From positions 1 through 64,000 of the forward strand of contig CALWHE010000003.1 of assembly GCA_944380295.1 (NCBI GenBank): DNA of 64,000 nt. The letters are read 5' to 3'. Under the pieces are notes generated by a model that was not told where the DNA came from, did no database searches, and was given only the letters and a program-made list of their open reading frames with translations. Shown in pieces: positions 1 through 11,322 of this stretch (positions are counted from its first letter, which is position 1; each line of letters starts with the position of its first letter). A program made the position numbers and the translations under genes. The stretch is from an uncultured Christensenellaceae bacterium (GTDB taxonomy: Bacteria > Bacillota > Clostridia > Christensenellales > UBA3700).

Positions 1-473
<473 letters not shown>

Positions 474-484
474 GGAGGTGCCAT

Positions 485-3400
485 ATGTCCGAAGTAAATA
501 ATTTTGACAGTATACAAATAGGCGTAGCTTCCCCCGAACAGATCAGATCCTGGTCGCACGGTGAAGTCACCAAGCCGGAAACGATAAATTACAGGACGCA
601 GAAGCCGGAAAAAGACGGCTTGTTCTGCGAGCGCATTTTCGGACCCACCAAGGACTGGGAATGCCACTGCGGCAAATACAAGAGGATACGTTACAAGGGT
701 ATCATCTGCGACAAGTGCGGCGTGGAAGTCACGCGCGCCAAGGTGCGCCGCGAGAGGATGGGTCACATAGAGCTTGCCTCTCCCGTGTCCCACATCTGGT
801 ATTTCAAGGGCATACCTTCCCGCATCTCTCTGGTGCTGGACATGTCCCCCAAGGACGTGGAGTATGTGCTCTATTTCATCAAGTTCGTGGTGCTCGATCC
901 GGGCAAGACCGAGCTGCATAAAAAGCAGATCATAGACGACAAGGAGATGCGCGAGGCGCAGGAGAAATTCGGTTACGCCTCTTTCAGAGCGGCAATGGGC
1001 GCGGAAGCGGTCAAAGAGCTGCTCTCGGAGATAGACCTGGAAAAGGAGTGCGCCGCGCTCAAAGCGGAGTTGCAGCAGCTCTCCTCCGGCAACAACCAGA
1101 GGCGCGCCAAAGTGGTGAAGCGTCTGGAAGTGCTGGAATCCTTCCGCGTGAGCGGCAACCGTCCGGAATGGATGATCCTGGACGTGATCCCCGTCATTCC
1201 GCCCGAGCTGCGCCCCATGGTGCCGTTGGACGGCGGCAGGTTTGCCACTTCCGACCTCAACGACCTTTACAGGCGCGTGATCAACCGCAACAACAGGCTT
1301 AAAAAGCTGATGGAGCTGGGCGCGCCCGACATCATCATCAGAAACGAAAAGCGCATGCTGCAAGAGGCGGTGGACGCGCTCATAGACAACGGCAGGCGCG
1401 GCAAAGCCGTGACCGGCGCGGGCAACCGCGAGCTTAAATCGCTCTCCGGTCTGCTCAAAGGCAAGCAGGGACGCTTCCGTCAGAACCTGCTGGGCAAGCG
1501 CGTGGACTATTCCGGCCGTTCCGTCATCGTGGTGGGTCCCGAACTCAAAATGTATCAATGCGGTATCCCCAAGGAGATGGCGCTGGAGCTGTTCAAGCCC
1601 TTTGTCATCAAGCGTTTGGTGGACGGCGGCATCTGCCAGAACATCAAAACGGCAAAGCGCACCATAGAAAAGGCGCAGGAGAGCAAGATCTGGGACATCC
1701 TGGAAGAAGTTATCAAGGATCATCCCGTGCTGCTCAACCGCGCTCCCACGCTGCACCGTTTGGGTATCCAGGCGTTCGAGCCGGTGCTGGTGGAAGGCAG
1801 AGCCATCAAACTGCACCCGCTGGCGTGCGGCGCGTTCAACGCGGACTTCGACGGCGACCAGATGGCTGTGCACGTTCCGCTTTCCATAGAGGCGAGAGCG
1901 GAGGCGAGGTTCCTCATGCTCTCCACCAACAATATCCTCAAACTCTCCGACGGCAAGCCTGTGGTCACTCCCACCCAGGACATGGTGATGGGCAGCTATT
2001 ATCTGACCATCGTCAAGGAGGGCGCGCGCGGCGAGGGCAGGTTCTTCCGTGACGCGAACGAGGCGAAAAAGGCTTATCAGCTGGGACAGATAGACTTGCA
2101 GGCGATGGTGCACGTGCGCATGAGCAAGGTGATAGACGGACAAAAGGTGAGCAAGATAATCCAAACCACCACCGGACGCATCATCTTCAACGAAGCCGTG
2201 CCGCAGGATCTGCAGCTGGTGCCCAGGAACACGCCCGAACAGCAGCTCTATCTGGAAATAGACTGGGACGAGCAGGGCGCCAACAAGCAGGCGGACGAAC
2301 AGGGCTTGACGGGCGAAGAGCGCGAAAAGTTCCTGCGTTCCAAGTGGAACGGCAGCGGCAAGGGCAGCAACGTGCCCGTGGGCAAGAGCGTGCTCTCCCG
2401 CATAGTGGACGCCTGCTTCAAGTATAAGGGCGCAACGGAGACCTCCGTGGTGCTGGACAAGATCAAGGATCAGGGCTATCAGTATTCCACCGTGGGCGCC
2501 ATCACGGCGAGCGTGTTCGATATGCACGTCCCCGCGGAAAAATACGAAATACTCAAAAAGGCGGACGCGGACATTCTGGAAATAGAAAAACTTTACAAGC
2601 GCGGCCGCATGAGCGAAGAAGACCGTTACAACCAGACCGTCAAGGTTTGGCAGAAGGCCAAAGAAGAGGTGGACAAGGCGCTGATCGCGCACAAGGAAGC
2701 CTTCAACCCCATCTGGATGATGGCGGACTCCGGCGCGCGCGGTAACATGAGCCAGATATCCCAGCTGTGCGGCATGAGAGGTCTGGTGCGCGACCCGTCC
2801 GGTAAAGTCGTGGAACTGCCCATCAAGGCGTCTTATCGTGAAGGACTTTCCGTTTTGGAATACTTCATTTCCGCCCACGGCGGCCGCAAGGGTCTGGCAG
2901 ACACCGCTCTTAAAACGGCGGACTCCGGTTACCTCACCAGAAGACTGGTGGACGTTTCTCAGGACGTCATCATCAACGAAAAAGACTGCGGCGATACCAA
3001 GGGCAGCATAGTCACCGCCATCGTGGACGCTTCCGGCGCGGTGATAGAGCCTCTGCGTGACAGGATAGCCGGCAGATATTGCATGGACGACGTGGTGGAT
3101 CCCGCCACCGGCGAAGTGCTGGCTGCCAAGGATACGCTCCTGTCCAACGACCAGGCCGCGGCGATAGACGCGGCGGGCGTGAAGAGCGTGCGTATCCGTT
3201 CCATCCTCACCTGCAAGACCAAGCACGGCGTGTGCGCCAAGTGTTACGGCAAGAACATGGCGTCGGGCAACGACGTCAAGGTGGGCGAAGCGGTGGGCGT
3301 CATCGCGGCGCAGTCCATCGGCGAGCCGGGCACGCAGCTGACCATGAGAACGTTCCATACCGGCGGCGTGGCGGTGTCGGAAGACATCACGCAAGGTCTG

Positions 3401-4198
3401 CCCCGCGTGGAAGAGCTGTTCGAAGCGCGTAAGCCCAAGGGTCAGGCGCTGGTGGCGGATAAGTCCGGCGTGGTGCACGTCACGGAAGAAAACAAGGGCA
3501 CCGTGGTCACTGTGGTCCCCGAAGAGGGCGATCCGGTGGAATACAAGCTGGTGTTCGGTCAGAAACTGCGCGTCAAAGACGGCGACAGGATAGCCGCGGG
3601 CGATCCCATCACCCAGGGTAACATTTATCCTCAGGACATCTTGCGCACCAAGGGCGTGACCGGCGCGCAGCAATACCTCATCAAGGAAGTGCAGTCGGCA
3701 TACCGCACCTCCGGCGTTGAGATCAACGATAAGCATACGGAAGTCATTGTGCGCCAGATGCTGCGCAAAGTCAGGATAGAAGAGCAGGGCGATACAAACA
3801 TGCTGCCCGGCGATTACGTGGACATCTTCACTTATGAAGAGGAAAACGAAAAAACGCTGGAAGCCGGCGGCAGACCCGCCACGGCAAAGCGCATCCTGCT
3901 GGGCATCACCAAGGCGGCGCTGGCAACGGAGTCCTTCCTCTCCGCCGCGTCCTTCCAGGAAACCGCGCGCGTGCTCACGGAAGCCGCGGTCAAGAACAAG
4001 GTGGACAACCTGGTGGGCTTGAAAGAGAACGTCATTCTGGGCAAACTCATTCCCGCCGGCACGGGCATGCGCCGTTACCGCAACGTGGTGGCGGTGCCGC
4101 GCAGCTATGTGGAAGGCGGTATCCGTGAAGACGACATCACCGGCAAGTTCGCCATCGAAGAAGATATCACGGACGATATCGGCGAAGGCGAAGAATAA
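485..4198 (+). CDS. rpoC: RNA polymerase beta' subunit
   Basis: Complete 1237-residue beta' subunit, the catalytic partner of RpoB in transcription. Visible landmarks are the N-terminal zinc site (Cys60, Cys62, Cys75, Cys78), the Mg-binding motif NADFDGD at about residues 452-458 that forms the active centre, the bridge-helix/trigger-loop region, and a second zinc site whose last cysteines lie near residue 910-920 ([11 protein letters not shown]). The length is that of compact Firmicutes beta' without large insertions. The start is fixed by AAGGAGG at 472-478. A terminator follows directly, so rpoBC ends here and is not continued into rpsL, rpsG, fusA and tuf as is common in Firmicutes. Confidence 0.98.
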   Translation: MSEVNNFDSIQIGVASPEQIRSWSHGEVTKPETINYRTQKPEKDGLFCERIFGPTKDWECHCGKYKRIRYKGIICDKCGVEVTRAKVRRERMGHIELASPVSHIWYFKGIPSRISLVLDMSPKDVEYVLYFIKFVVLDPGKTELHKKQIIDDKEMREAQEKFGYASFRAAMGAEAVKELLSEIDLEKECAALKAELQQLSSGNNQRRAKVVKRLEVLESFRVSGNRPEWMILDVIPVIPPELRPMVPLDGGRFATSDLNDLYRRVINRNNRLKKLMELGAPDIIIRNEKRMLQEAVDALIDNGRRGKAVTGAGNRELKSLSGLLKGKQGRFRQNLLGKRVDYSGRSVIVVGPELKMYQCGIPKEMALELFKPFVIKRLVDGGICQNIKTAKRTIEKAQESKIWDILEEVIKDHPVLLNRAPTLHRLGIQAFEPVLVEGRAIKLHPLACGAFNADFDGDQMAVHVPLSIEARAEARFLMLSTNNILKLSDGKPVVTPTQDMVMGSYYLTIVKEGARGEGRFFRDANEAKKAYQLGQIDLQAMVHVRMSKVIDGQKVSKIIQTTTGRIIFNEAVPQDLQLVPRNTPEQQLYLEIDWDEQGANKQADEQGLTGEEREKFLRSKWNGSGKGSNVPVGKSVLSRIVDACFKYKGATETSVVLDKIKDQGYQYSTVGAITASVFDMHVPAEKYEILKKADADILEIEKLYKRGRMSEEDRYNQTVKVWQKAKEEVDKALIAHKEAFNPIWMMADSGARGNMSQISQLCGMRGLVRDPSGKVVELPIKASYREGLSVLEYFISAHGGRKGLADTALKTADSGYLTRRLVDVSQDVIINEKDCGDTKGSIVTAIVDASGAVIEPLRDRIAGRYCMDDVVDPATGEVLAAKDTLLSNDQAAAIDAAGVKSVRIRSILTCKTKHGVCAKCYGKNMASGNDVKVGEAVGVIAAQSIGEPGTQLTMRTFHTGGVAVSEDITQGLPRVEELFEARKPKGQALVADKSGVVHVTEENKGTVVTVVPEEGDPVEYKLVFGQKLRVKDGDRIAAGDPITQGNIYPQDILRTKGVTGAQQYLIKEVQSAYRTSGVEINDKHTEVIVRQMLRKVRIEEQGDTNMLPGDYVDIFTYEEENEKTLEAGGRPATAKRILLGITKAALATESFLSAASFQETARVLTEAAVKNKVDNLVGLKENVILGKLIPAGTGMRRYRNVVAVPRSYVEGGIREDDITGKFAIEEDITDDIGEGEE

Positions 4199-4217
4199 GG
4201 CAAACGTCAAAAAAAGA

Positions 4218-4243
4218 GCCGCCCCTTTGCGGGCGGCTTTTTT
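4218..4243 (+). terminator. rpoBC intrinsic terminator
   Basis: Stem GCCGCCC/GGGCGGC (4218-4224 with 4231-4237) followed by six T. It starts 20 bases after the rpoC stop. Confidence 0.9.
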
Positions 4244-4356
4244 GACGCCCGTGCGGGCGCACCGCAATATATAGTGCCGCGCGGCGGAGAAAAACACAAA
4301 CGGGCAAAAAATAAAAATATTTTACAAAGATTTTACATTTAAGCGCGGCGCGGCGT

Positions 4357-4385
4357 TTGACTTAAATGCGCGCCGATTATATAAT
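4357..4385 (+). promoter_or_regulatory. S10 operon promoter
   Basis: TTGACT at 4357-4362, a 17-base spacer, and TATAAT at 4380-4385, near the sigma-A consensus. The predicted start is about 4392, leaving a leader of roughly 155 bases before rpsJ. The stretch 4199-4356 holds the rpoC terminator and AT-rich sequence with no gene. Confidence 0.85.
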
Positions 4386-4549
4386 ATCAAAGCATCGTCC
4401 GAAAGGGCGCGTGCGGGAGGTTACCGGCAGGTCCCGGATAGTTTCCGCACGGCAGGGCATGGCGGCCGCGGGCCGCTTATTATATGAGGTCGATGCGAAA
4501 CGCGAGGGTGCGTAAACCCGTAATCAAACTGTTGAAGGAGAAAACAACA
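4386..4549 (+). promoter_or_regulatory. Structured leader of the S10 operon
   Basis: Untranslated leader of about 160 bases. Two possible stems are visible: GTGCGG near 4410 pairing with CCGCAC near 4446-4452, and GCGGCC/GGCCGC around 4461-4477. Leaders of this operon are often autoregulated by L4 in other bacteria. I do not recognise a known motif here, so a regulatory role is inference. Confidence 0.35.
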
Positions 4550-4855
4550 ATGGCAGGCAAAATCAGAATCAAGCTCAGAGCTTACGATCACAACCTCATA
4601 GACGCGGCGGCGTCCAAGATAATAGACACCGTTAAGCGTTTTGACGTGAAAGTTTCCGGTCCCGTTCCGCTCCCCACGGACAAGGAAGTGGTGACCATAC
4701 TGCGCGCGCCTCACAAGGATAAGGACAGCCGCGAGCAGTTCGAGCTGAGGACGCACAAGAGATTGATAGACATATATAACCCCACCGCCAAATCGGTAGA
4801 CGCTCTCATGAAGATAGATCTGCCCGCGGGCGTGGACATCAGCATAAAGCTGTAA
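4550..4855 (+). CDS. rpsJ: 30S ribosomal protein S10
   Basis: 101-residue S10, a small-subunit head protein that also serves in NusB-dependent antitermination in other bacteria. It begins [14 protein letters not shown] and ends VDISIKL as expected. The ATG at 4550 lies 9 bases after AAGGAG (4535-4540). A longer reading from 4484 adds residues unrelated to S10 and is not used. First gene of the S10-spc-alpha cluster; the 78-base gap to rplC is the largest inside the S10 part. Confidence 0.97.
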   Translation: MAGKIRIKLRAYDHNLIDAAASKIIDTVKRFDVKVSGPVPLPTDKEVVTILRAPHKDKDSREQFELRTHKRLIDIYNPTAKSVDALMKIDLPAGVDISIKL

Positions 4856-4933
4856 AAATAAAAAGCAAACAAGAACAAGCATACGCCGCGGGCGGCAACG
4901 CCGGGCGATAAAAATCGGAGGTGAACTTTATCT

Positions 4934-5563
4934 ATGAATAAAGCAATCATGGGAACGAAATTGGGTATGAGCCAGGTGTTCAATGCAGACGGCACCGTGA
5001 TACCCGTAACGGTAGTGCTTGCCGGTCCCTGCCCCGTGGTCCAGATCAAGAACACGGAAAAGGACGGCTACAATGCGGTGCAGATCGCATACGGCGCTAT
5101 CAAGGAAAAGAACGTCAGCAAGCCCGTCAAGGGGCATTTTGACGCAGCAAAAGTAAAGCCTATGCGCAAGCTCAGAGAGCTGCGCCTTGCGGACTGCTCC
5201 GCATACAAGTTGGGCGACGAGATCAAGTGCGACATCTTTGCCGCGGGCGAAAAGGTAGACGTTACCGGCACGTCCAAAGGTAAGGGTTTTGCCGGCGCGG
5301 TCAAAAGGTGGAACCATCACATAGGTCCCAAGGCACACGGTTCGGGTTATCACAGAGGCGTGGGTTCCATGGGCGCGTGCTCCACTCCTTCCCGCGTTTT
5401 CAAAAACAAAAAGATGTCCGGTCATTTGGGTAACGAAAGGGTGACCGTGCAGAATCTCACCGTGGTAAAAGTCGATACCGAGCGCAATCTTATCCTGATC
5501 AAGGGCGCGGTCCCCGGACCCAAGGGCGGCTTTGTCGTGGTCAGGGACAGCGTTAAGGCGTAA
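4934..5563 (+). CDS. rplC: 50S ribosomal protein L3
   Basis: 209-residue L3, which binds early to 23S rRNA and reaches to the peptidyl-transferase centre through its long central loop. Typical features are the N-terminal [12 protein letters not shown] and the loop [15 protein letters not shown] followed by [19 protein letters not shown]. Start preceded by CGGAGGTG. Followed by rplD after 11 bases. Confidence 0.98.
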   Translation: MNKAIMGTKLGMSQVFNADGTVIPVTVVLAGPCPVVQIKNTEKDGYNAVQIAYGAIKEKNVSKPVKGHFDAAKVKPMRKLRELRLADCSAYKLGDEIKCDIFAAGEKVDVTGTSKGKGFAGAVKRWNHHIGPKAHGSGYHRGVGSMGACSTPSRVFKNKKMSGHLGNERVTVQNLTVVKVDTERNLILIKGAVPGPKGGFVVVRDSVKA

Positions 5564-5574
5564 AAGGAGCTATC

Positions 5575-6201
5575 ATGAAAATAGATAAGTTTAACATGGA
5601 AGCCAAAAAAGTGGGCGAGATAGAAGTGAGCGACGCGGTGTTCGGCGTGGAATTCAACGAAGCGCTGGTGCATCAGGTGGTCGTGGCGCAGCTTGCCAAC
5701 AAGAGGCAGGGCACCAAAAGCACCCTCACCCGCAGCGAAGTGCGCGGCGGAGGCAAAAAGCCTTGGAGGCAAAAGGGCACGGGCAGAGCAAGACAGGGCT
5801 CCATCCGCGCGCCCCAGTGGACGGGCGGCGGCGTGGTGTTCGCACCCAAGCCCCGCGATTTTTCGCAGAAGATCAACAAGAGAATGAAAAAGCAAGCCAC
5901 GCTGTGCGCGCTTTCCGCAAAAGTCAGCGACGGCGACTTTATCGTGATAGACGCCATCGCGCTCGAACAGATAAAGACCAAAGCCGTGGCGGAAATGCTG
6001 GACAAGTTCGGCGTGAAGGGCAAAGCGCTCATCGTCACCGGCGAGCATGACGAGAAGGTTTACCTCTCCGGACGCAACATCCCCGGCGTGAGCGTGACGG
6101 AAGCTGCCGGCGTGAACGTTTACGATCTGGTGGCAAACGGCAAGTGCCTGATCACGGAAGCGGCGGTGCGCAAGATAGAGCAGATACAGGAGGCGGAGTA
6201 A
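5575..6201 (+). CDS. rplD: 50S ribosomal protein L4
   Basis: 208-residue L4, an assembly protein lining the exit tunnel. The signature loop is present (TRSEVRGGGKKPWRQKGTG followed by RARQGSIRAPQWTGGGVVFAPKPRD). L4 is the usual autoregulator of this operon, which makes the leader upstream of rpsJ worth attention. Start preceded by AAGGAG. The stop is one base from the rplW start. Confidence 0.98.
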   Translation: MKIDKFNMEAKKVGEIEVSDAVFGVEFNEALVHQVVVAQLANKRQGTKSTLTRSEVRGGGKKPWRQKGTGRARQGSIRAPQWTGGGVVFAPKPRDFSQKINKRMKKQATLCALSAKVSDGDFIVIDAIALEQIKTKAVAEMLDKFGVKGKALIVTGEHDEKVYLSGRNIPGVSVTEAAGVNVYDLVANGKCLITEAAVRKIEQIQEAE

Positions 6202-6202
6202 T

Positions 6203-6493
6203 ATGAACAATTACGACATCATCATCGAGCCTATCCTGTCGGAGAAATCCACCGACGGTATCGCCGAGAAGAAATACACTTTCAAAGTGGCTAAAAACGC
6301 CACCAAAACCGATGTCAAAAGGGCGGTCGAGGCAGTGTTCGGCGTCAAAGTGGCAAAGGTGAACACCGTAAACGTGAACGGCAAAAAGAAGAGAATGGGA
6401 CGCAGTGAGGGCATGACCTCCGCTTATAAAAAAGCGATAGTGATGCTCACCCCTGACAGCAAGGGCATCTCCTTCTTTGAAAGCCTGGCATAA
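6203..6493 (+). CDS. rplW: 50S ribosomal protein L23
   Basis: 96-residue L23, located at the tunnel exit, where it docks trigger factor and SRP. The motif EPILSEKST and the C-terminal loop with [16 protein letters not shown] are seen. The ribosome-binding site lies inside the end of rplD, so translation is probably coupled. Confidence 0.97.
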   Translation: MNNYDIIIEPILSEKSTDGIAEKKYTFKVAKNATKTDVKRAVEAVFGVKVAKVNTVNVNGKKKRMGRSEGMTSAYKKAIVMLTPDSKGISFFESLA

Positions 6494-6507
6494 TTAGGAG
6501 GTTAGAT

Positions 6508-7344
6508 ATGGCAAACGAAGGAATTAAGAGATATAAAGCCACATCTCCCGGTCGCCGCTTTATGACAACGCTCAGCAATACCCAGCTGACGGGCGACAAA
6601 CCGGAAAAAAGCCTGCTTGAAAAGGTCAACCGCACCGGCGGCAGAAACGCTTACGGCAGGATAACGGTCAGACACATCGGCGGCGGCAACAGGGTAAAAT
6701 ACAGGCTGATCGACTTCAAGCGCGATAAAGACGGCATTCCCGCCAAGGTGGCGTCTGTTCAATACGACCCCAACCGCAGCGCCAACATCGCTCTGCTGCA
6801 TTATGCGGACGGCGAAAAGAGGTATATCCTCTGCCCCCTCGGGCTCAACAAGGGCGACACGGTCATCAGCGGCGAGAGCGCGGACATCAAAGTGGGCAAC
6901 AACCTGCCCCTGGAAAAGATCCCCGTGGGCACGGAAGTGCACAACGTGGAGCTGCACCCCGGCAAGGGCGGACAGATGGCAAGAAGCGCGGGCGTGAGCG
7001 CGCAGCTGATGGCAAAAGAGGGCAAATACGCCACTTTGAGGCTCCCCAGCGGAGAGATGAGATATGTGCTGGTCAAGTGCAGAGCCACCATCGGCACGGT
7101 GGGCAACACCGAGCACGAGCTGGTCAATTACGGCAAGGCGGGACGCAAGCGCCACATGAACGTCAGACCGTCCGTGCGCGGCGTGGTGATGAACCCGAAC
7201 GATCACCCGCACGGCGGCGGCGAGGGCAAATCTCCCGTGGGTATGCCTTCACCCGTTACTCCTTGGGGCGTTCCTACCTTGGGTTACAAGACCAGGAACA
7301 AGAAGAACAGAAGCAACAAGTTCATTATCAAGCGTATTAACTAA
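6508..7344 (+). CDS. rplB: 50S ribosomal protein L2
   Basis: 278-residue L2, needed for subunit joining and the peptidyl-transferase centre. It carries the conserved C-terminal block [19 protein letters not shown] with the invariant histidines, then [13 protein letters not shown]. Start preceded by TTAGGAGGT. Confidence 0.98.
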   Translation: MANEGIKRYKATSPGRRFMTTLSNTQLTGDKPEKSLLEKVNRTGGRNAYGRITVRHIGGGNRVKYRLIDFKRDKDGIPAKVASVQYDPNRSANIALLHYADGEKRYILCPLGLNKGDTVISGESADIKVGNNLPLEKIPVGTEVHNVELHPGKGGQMARSAGVSAQLMAKEGKYATLRLPSGEMRYVLVKCRATIGTVGNTEHELVNYGKAGRKRHMNVRPSVRGVVMNPNDHPHGGGEGKSPVGMPSPVTPWGVPTLGYKTRNKKNRSNKFIIKRIN

Positions 7345-7357
7345 GAGGAGATAAAAG

Positions 7358-7636
7358 ATGAGCAGATCGATAAAAAAAGGTCCGTATGTAGAAGAAAGCC
7401 TGATGAAGAGGATAGAAGCTATGAATGCGGGCGGAGAAAAGAAAGTTGTGAAAACTTGGTCGAGATCGTCCACTATCTTCCCCGATATGATAGGACACAC
7501 CATTGCCGTTCATGACGGCAGGAAGCATGTGCCGGTATACGTGACGGACGACATGGTCGGACACAAACTCGGCGAATTCGCTCCCACCCGCACGTTCAAG
7601 GGTCACGCGGGCGAAAAGACGACCGGCAGGAGGTAA
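7358..7636 (+). CDS. rpsS: 30S ribosomal protein S19
   Basis: 92-residue S19 of the small-subunit head, next to the A-site finger. It starts [15 protein letters not shown] and contains [22 protein letters not shown]. Follows rplB by 13 bases with GAGGAG as binding site. Confidence 0.97.
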   Translation: MSRSIKKGPYVEESLMKRIEAMNAGGEKKVVKTWSRSSTIFPDMIGHTIAVHDGRKHVPVYVTDDMVGHKLGEFAPTRTFKGHAGEKTTGRR

Positions 7637-7641
7637 TTCAG

Positions 7642-8031
7642 ATGGCAACTAGAATAAAGGAAAAAGCCTTGGCGCGTCAGCAGGCAAAGGACAAGCGCCC
7701 TACCGCTACCGCCAGATATATCAGGATTTCCCCCGACAAGGTGCGCATAGTGCTTGACACCATCAGGGGAGAGAGTTACATCAACGCCGTAGCCATACTC
7801 AAAAACACCTCCAAGGCGGCTTGCGAGCCCGTCATCAAGGTGCTGGAATCCGCGGCAGCCAATGCGGAGAACAACCTGGGTATGAACAAGAGCGACCTTT
7901 ATGTGGCGGAATGCTTTGCCAATGCGGGCCCCATCCTCAAAAGGGTGATGCCCCGCGCCAAGGGCAGCGCTTCGCGCATCAACAAGCGCACCAGTCACAT
8001 CACCGTCATTTTGGACGCGGCGGTCAAGTAA
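7642..8031 (+). CDS. rplV: 50S ribosomal protein L22
   Basis: 129-residue L22, whose beta hairpin lines the exit tunnel. Conserved parts are [16 protein letters not shown] and the tunnel hairpin [20 protein letters not shown] with R-N/K-R-TSHIT after it. Its ribosome-binding site GGAGG lies within the end of rpsS, five bases between the genes. Confidence 0.97.
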   Translation: MATRIKEKALARQQAKDKRPTATARYIRISPDKVRIVLDTIRGESYINAVAILKNTSKAACEPVIKVLESAAANAENNLGMNKSDLYVAECFANAGPILKRVMPRAKGSASRINKRTSHITVILDAAVK

Positions 8032-8042
8032 GGAGGTATAAC

Positions 8043-8732
8043 ATGGGTCAGAAAGTTAATCCCCACGGCATGAGAGTGGGCATAATCAAAGAATGGGATA
8101 CCCAGTGGTATGCCGACAAAAAGCACTTTGCGGACAACCTTGTGGAAGATAACGCCATCAGGACTTTCATCAAAAAGAAGTATTATGATTGCAATATCAG
8201 CAAGATAGCCATCAGCAGAGTGATCACCAACGCAGGCGTCACCGTGAAGATATACAGCGGCAGCCCCGCCAAGCTGATCGGCACCAAGGGCGAAAACGCC
8301 GGCGTGCTCAAAACGCAGATAGAAAAGATCACCAAGGGCAAGGCGGTGAGCGTGAACATCATCGAAGTGAAGAAGACGGACACGGACGCACAGCTGATCG
8401 CGGAATTCGTGGCGTTGCAGCTGGAAAAGCGCGTGGCTTTCCGCCGCGCGATGAAGCAGGCGATCACCCGCGCCATGAAGGGCGGCGCCATGGGCGTGAA
8501 AGTGATGGTGTCCGGACGCTTGGACGGCAGAGAGATCGCCGGCAGCGAAAAGTATCACGAGGGTTCCATACCGCTGCAAACTTTGAGAGCGGATATAGAT
8601 TACGGCTTTGCCGAAGCGCATACCACCTTTGGTATCATCGGCGTGAAGGCGTGGGTCTATAAGGGAGAGATCCTCGGAAAGGCCGCAGAAGAGCCTAAGA
8701 AAGAGGGAGGTAACGCAAATGTTAATGCCTAA
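8043..8732 (+). CDS. rpsC: 30S ribosomal protein S3
   Basis: 229-residue S3, part of the mRNA entry channel. It starts [14 protein letters not shown], has the KH domain ([19 protein letters not shown]) and the C-terminal domain [20 protein letters not shown]. The ATG at 8043 follows TAAGGAGGT. The last 14 bases overlap rplP. Confidence 0.97.
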   Translation: MGQKVNPHGMRVGIIKEWDTQWYADKKHFADNLVEDNAIRTFIKKKYYDCNISKIAISRVITNAGVTVKIYSGSPAKLIGTKGENAGVLKTQIEKITKGKAVSVNIIEVKKTDTDAQLIAEFVALQLEKRVAFRRAMKQAITRAMKGGAMGVKVMVSGRLDGREIAGSEKYHEGSIPLQTLRADIDYGFAEAHTTFGIIGVKAWVYKGEILGKAAEEPKKEGGNANVNA

Positions 8733-9168
8733 GAGAGTTAAAAGGCGTCGCGTTCACCGCGGCAGAATGACCGGTAAGGCCACCCGCGGCAACCAGGTGG
8801 CATACGGCGAATACGGACTTATGAGTCTGGAACCGGGCTGGATAACTTCCAATCAGATAGAAGCCGCCCGTATCGCCATGACGCGTTACACCAAGCGCGG
8901 CGGTCAGGTTTGGATAGACATATTCCCCCACAAGCCCATCACCAAAAAGCCCGCGGAAACGCGCATGGGTAGCGGTAAAGGCTCCGTGGAATACTGGGTG
9001 GCGGTGGTCAAGCCGGGCAGAGTTATGTTCGAGCTGGGCGGCGTGCCCGAAGAGACCGCCAAAGAGGCGCTCAGGCTGGCAATGCACAAGCTCCCCGTCA
9101 AGTGCAAGATAGTCAAAAAAGAAGAGGTAGCGGAAACACAGGAGGTAGAAGGCGATGAAAGCAAGTAA
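8719..9168 (+). CDS. rplP: 50S ribosomal protein L16
   Basis: 149-residue L16, which helps position tRNA in the A and P sites. It starts [17 protein letters not shown] and contains [20 protein letters not shown] and the motif [16 protein letters not shown] at 8704-8710 favours 8719 over 8725 as start. Overlaps rpsC and rpmC by 14 bases each, so translation is coupled. Confidence 0.97.
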   Translation: MLMPKRVKRRRVHRGRMTGKATRGNQVAYGEYGLMSLEPGWITSNQIEAARIAMTRYTKRGGQVWIDIFPHKPITKKPAETRMGSGKGSVEYWVAVVKPGRVMFELGGVPEETAKEALRLAMHKLPVKCKIVKKEEVAETQEVEGDESK

Positions 9169-9391
9169 TTATTTCGAGATGTCTACCGCGGAACTGCAAG
9201 TGCAGTATAACTCGCTCAAAGAAAAGCTGTTCAATCTCCGTTTTCAGCACAAGGCAGGCCAGCTGGAAAGCGGCAAAGAGCTGACCAAGTGCAAAAAGGA
9301 TATTGCCCGCGTCCTCACAGTTCTCCGTCAGAGGGAGCTCGGCATCTCCGCAGAGCCCGTAAAGGCTTCCAAAAAGGCGAAGAAGGCGTAA
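9155..9391 (+). CDS. rpmC: 50S ribosomal protein L29
   Basis: 78-residue L29, a two-helix protein at the tunnel exit near L23. The motif [21 protein letters not shown] is diagnostic in sense (kept short here: FNLRFQ and GQLE). About ten residues longer than many L29 because of a Lys/Ala tail. Preceded by AGGAGGT within rplP. Confidence 0.96.
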   Translation: MKASNYFEMSTAELQVQYNSLKEKLFNLRFQHKAGQLESGKELTKCKKDIARVLTVLRQRELGISAEPVKASKKAKKA

Positions 9392-9405
9392 GGAGGTTTT
9401 AGGTC

Positions 9406-9663
9406 ATGGAAAAGAGGAATTTGAGAAAGACCCGCACGGGCATAGTGGTAAGCGATAAGATGGACAAGACCGTTGTCGTAGCCATCAGGGAGCGCGTGAA
9501 GCACCCCCTCTACGGCAAGATAGTCAACAGGACCAAGAAGTTCAAGGTCCACGATGAAGCCAATCAGTGCGGCGTAGGCGACAAGGTCCGCGTTATGGAG
9601 ACCCGTCCGCTGAGCAAAGACAAGCATTGGAGATTGGTCGAAATAGTAGAAAAGGCTAAGTAA
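9406..9663 (+). CDS. rpsQ: 30S ribosomal protein S17
   Basis: 85-residue S17, an early binder of 16S rRNA with an OB fold. It begins with [20 protein letters not shown] and has the conserved PLYGKIV and [13 protein letters not shown]. Start preceded by AAGGAGG. Confidence 0.97.
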   Translation: MEKRNLRKTRTGIVVSDKMDKTVVVAIRERVKHPLYGKIVNRTKKFKVHDEANQCGVGDKVRVMETRPLSKDKHWRLVEIVEKAK

Positions 9664-9674
9664 GGAGGCGACGC

Positions 9675-10049
9675 ATGATACAACCGGAAACCAGATTGAA
9701 GGTGGCGGACAACTCCGGCGCCAAAGAAATAAAGTGCATCAGGGTGCTTGGCGGCTCTTTCCGCAGATCGGGCAACATCGGCGACGTTATCGTTGCCGCG
9801 GTCCAGAGCGCTATCCCCGGCGGCGCGGTCAAGAAAGGCGAAGTGGTGAAAGCCGTTATCGTGAGAACGGTAAAGGGCGTGCAGCGCAGTGACGGATCTT
9901 ATATCAGATTCGACGAAAACGCCGCGGTCATCATCAACAACAACGGCGAGCCGAGAGGAACTCGTATATTCGGACCCATAGCAAGAGAGCTGAGGGACAA
10001 GGGGCAGACTTACATGAAGATAATCTCCCTGGCGCCCGAGGTGATCTGA
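9675..10049 (+). CDS. rplN: 50S ribosomal protein L14
   Basis: 124-residue L14, at the subunit interface. It begins [19 protein letters not shown] and ends with [20 protein letters not shown], both typical. Start preceded by AAGGAGG. First gene of the classical spc group, here continuous with the S10 group. Confidence 0.98.
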   Translation: MIQPETRLKVADNSGAKEIKCIRVLGGSFRRSGNIGDVIVAAVQSAIPGGAVKKGEVVKAVIVRTVKGVQRSDGSYIRFDENAAVIINNNGEPRGTRIFGPIARELRDKGQTYMKIISLAPEVI

Positions 10050-10062
10050 GGAGGCAGGCAAG

Positions 10063-10500
10063 ATGAGCATTGGTATCAAAAAAGAAGACGCGGTGCAGAT
10101 CATCGCGGGAGTGGATAAGGGCAAGACGGGAGAAGTCATCTCCGTCATCAAAGACGAGAAGGGCGACAAAGTGGTGGTCAAAGGCAGCGGACTTGCCACG
10201 GACAAGCACTTTGTCAAACCCCGCAGCGCCCAGCAAAGAGGCGGCATAATAGAAAAGGAAAGGGCGATAGACGTCTCCAACGTGATGGTGATCTGCCCCT
10301 CCTGCGGAAAAGCCACCCGCATCGGCGTGAGCGTGAGCACGGACGAAAAGGGCAAAAAGGTGAAGACGCGCGTTTGCAAGAAGTGCGGCGCTTCCCTTGA
10401 CGGACGCAAGAGCGTGCGCGCCACCAAGAAGAAGGCGAGCAAGACCGCTGCCAAAAAGACCGCTGCCAAAAATAGCGCCAAAGAGAGCAGCGAGAACTAA
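10063..10500 (+). CDS. rplX: 50S ribosomal protein L24 with C-terminal extension
   Basis: 145-residue L24, an assembly initiator with an N-terminal KOW motif (QIIAGVDKGKTGEVISVIK). A CxxC pair (CPSCGKATRIG) and a second one (CKKCGASL) are visible in the C-terminal half. Usual length is about 103, so about 40 residues are extra. The extra part is a Lys/Ala repeat (KKASKTAAKKTAAK) ending ESSEN, like histone-H1-type basic tails, and is probably disordered and rRNA-binding. Confidence 0.96.
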   Translation: MSIGIKKEDAVQIIAGVDKGKTGEVISVIKDEKGDKVVVKGSGLATDKHFVKPRSAQQRGGIIEKERAIDVSNVMVICPSCGKATRIGVSVSTDEKGKKVKTRVCKKCGASLDGRKSVRATKKKASKTAAKKTAAKNSAKESSEN

Positions 10501-10514
10501 CGGAGGACAGATAA

Positions 10515-11105
10515 GTGGCAGAAGTAAAACAAAATCAGGTTGAGCAGAAGGGCGCAACCGATAGAGTATACAGGATAGCGGAGCTTTACAAGAGCACCGC
10601 GGTGCCGGCGCTTATAGCCAAATTCGGGTATAAGAACGTCAATGAGGTGCCCAAGATGGTCAAGATAGTCCTCAACATGGGCTTGGGCGACATCAAGGAT
10701 AACTCCAAGAGCTTTGAACTGGCGGTGGCGGAACTGCGCGACATAGCCGGTCAGGCGCCCACCGTGACCAAAGCCAAAAAGAGCATAGCCAACTTCAAGC
10801 TGCGCGAAGGCATGAAGATAGGCGCCAAGGTCACGCTCAGAGGAAAGAGGATGTATGACTTTTTCGACAAGCTCGTTTCCGTGGCGCTGCCGCGCGTGAG
10901 GGACTTCAAGGGCGTGCCCGCCGATTCTTTTGACGGCAGAGGCAATTATGCAATGGGTATCAAGGAGCAGCTGGTGTTCCCGGAAATATCCTATGACAAG
11001 ATAGAAAAAGTCCGCGGCTTCGACGTGTGCGTTGTCACCACCGCGAAGACGGACGAAGAGGCAAAAGAGCTGCTCACTCTGCTCGGCATGCCCTTCGTCA
11101 GGTAA
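10515..11105 (+). CDS. rplE: 50S ribosomal protein L5
   Basis: 196-residue L5, which contacts 5S rRNA and the P-site tRNA. It is recognised by [15 protein letters not shown], the stretch [20 protein letters not shown] and [16 protein letters not shown]. The start appears to be GTG at 10515, ten bases after CGGAGGA. No ATG in frame precedes the conserved core closely enough. An N-terminal extension ([14 protein letters not shown]) precedes the usual start. Confidence 0.95.
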   Translation: MAEVKQNQVEQKGATDRVYRIAELYKSTAVPALIAKFGYKNVNEVPKMVKIVLNMGLGDIKDNSKSFELAVAELRDIAGQAPTVTKAKKSIANFKLREGMKIGAKVTLRGKRMYDFFDKLVSVALPRVRDFKGVPADSFDGRGNYAMGIKEQLVFPEISYDKIEKVRGFDVCVVTTAKTDEEAKELLTLLGMPFVR

Positions 11106-11119
11106 AGGAGGATTAGGAT

Positions 11120-11305
11120 ATGGCTAAGAAAGCAATGATAAACAAGCAGCAAAAAACGCCCAAATATTCCACCCGCGCCTACACCAGGTGCAGGATATGC
11201 GGCAGACCGCACTCCGTGCTGAAAAAATACGGCATTTGCAGGATCTGTTTCAGAGAGTTGGCTTACAAGGGCGAGATACCCGGCGTCAAGAAGGCGAGCT
11301 GGTAA
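11120..11305 (+). CDS. rpsN: 30S ribosomal protein S14, zinc type
   Basis: 61-residue S14 of the short zinc-binding class (also called rpsZ). The zinc ribbon is CRICG near residue 24 and CRICF near residue 40. It starts [20 protein letters not shown]. Start preceded by AAAGGAGG. Presence of this form implies dependence on zinc supply or a second zinc-free paralogue elsewhere. Confidence 0.97.
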   Translation: MAKKAMINKQQKTPKYSTRAYTRCRICGRPHSVLKKYGICRICFRELAYKGEIPGVKKASW

Positions 11306-11322
11306 GAAGGAGGTAAAGGAAT

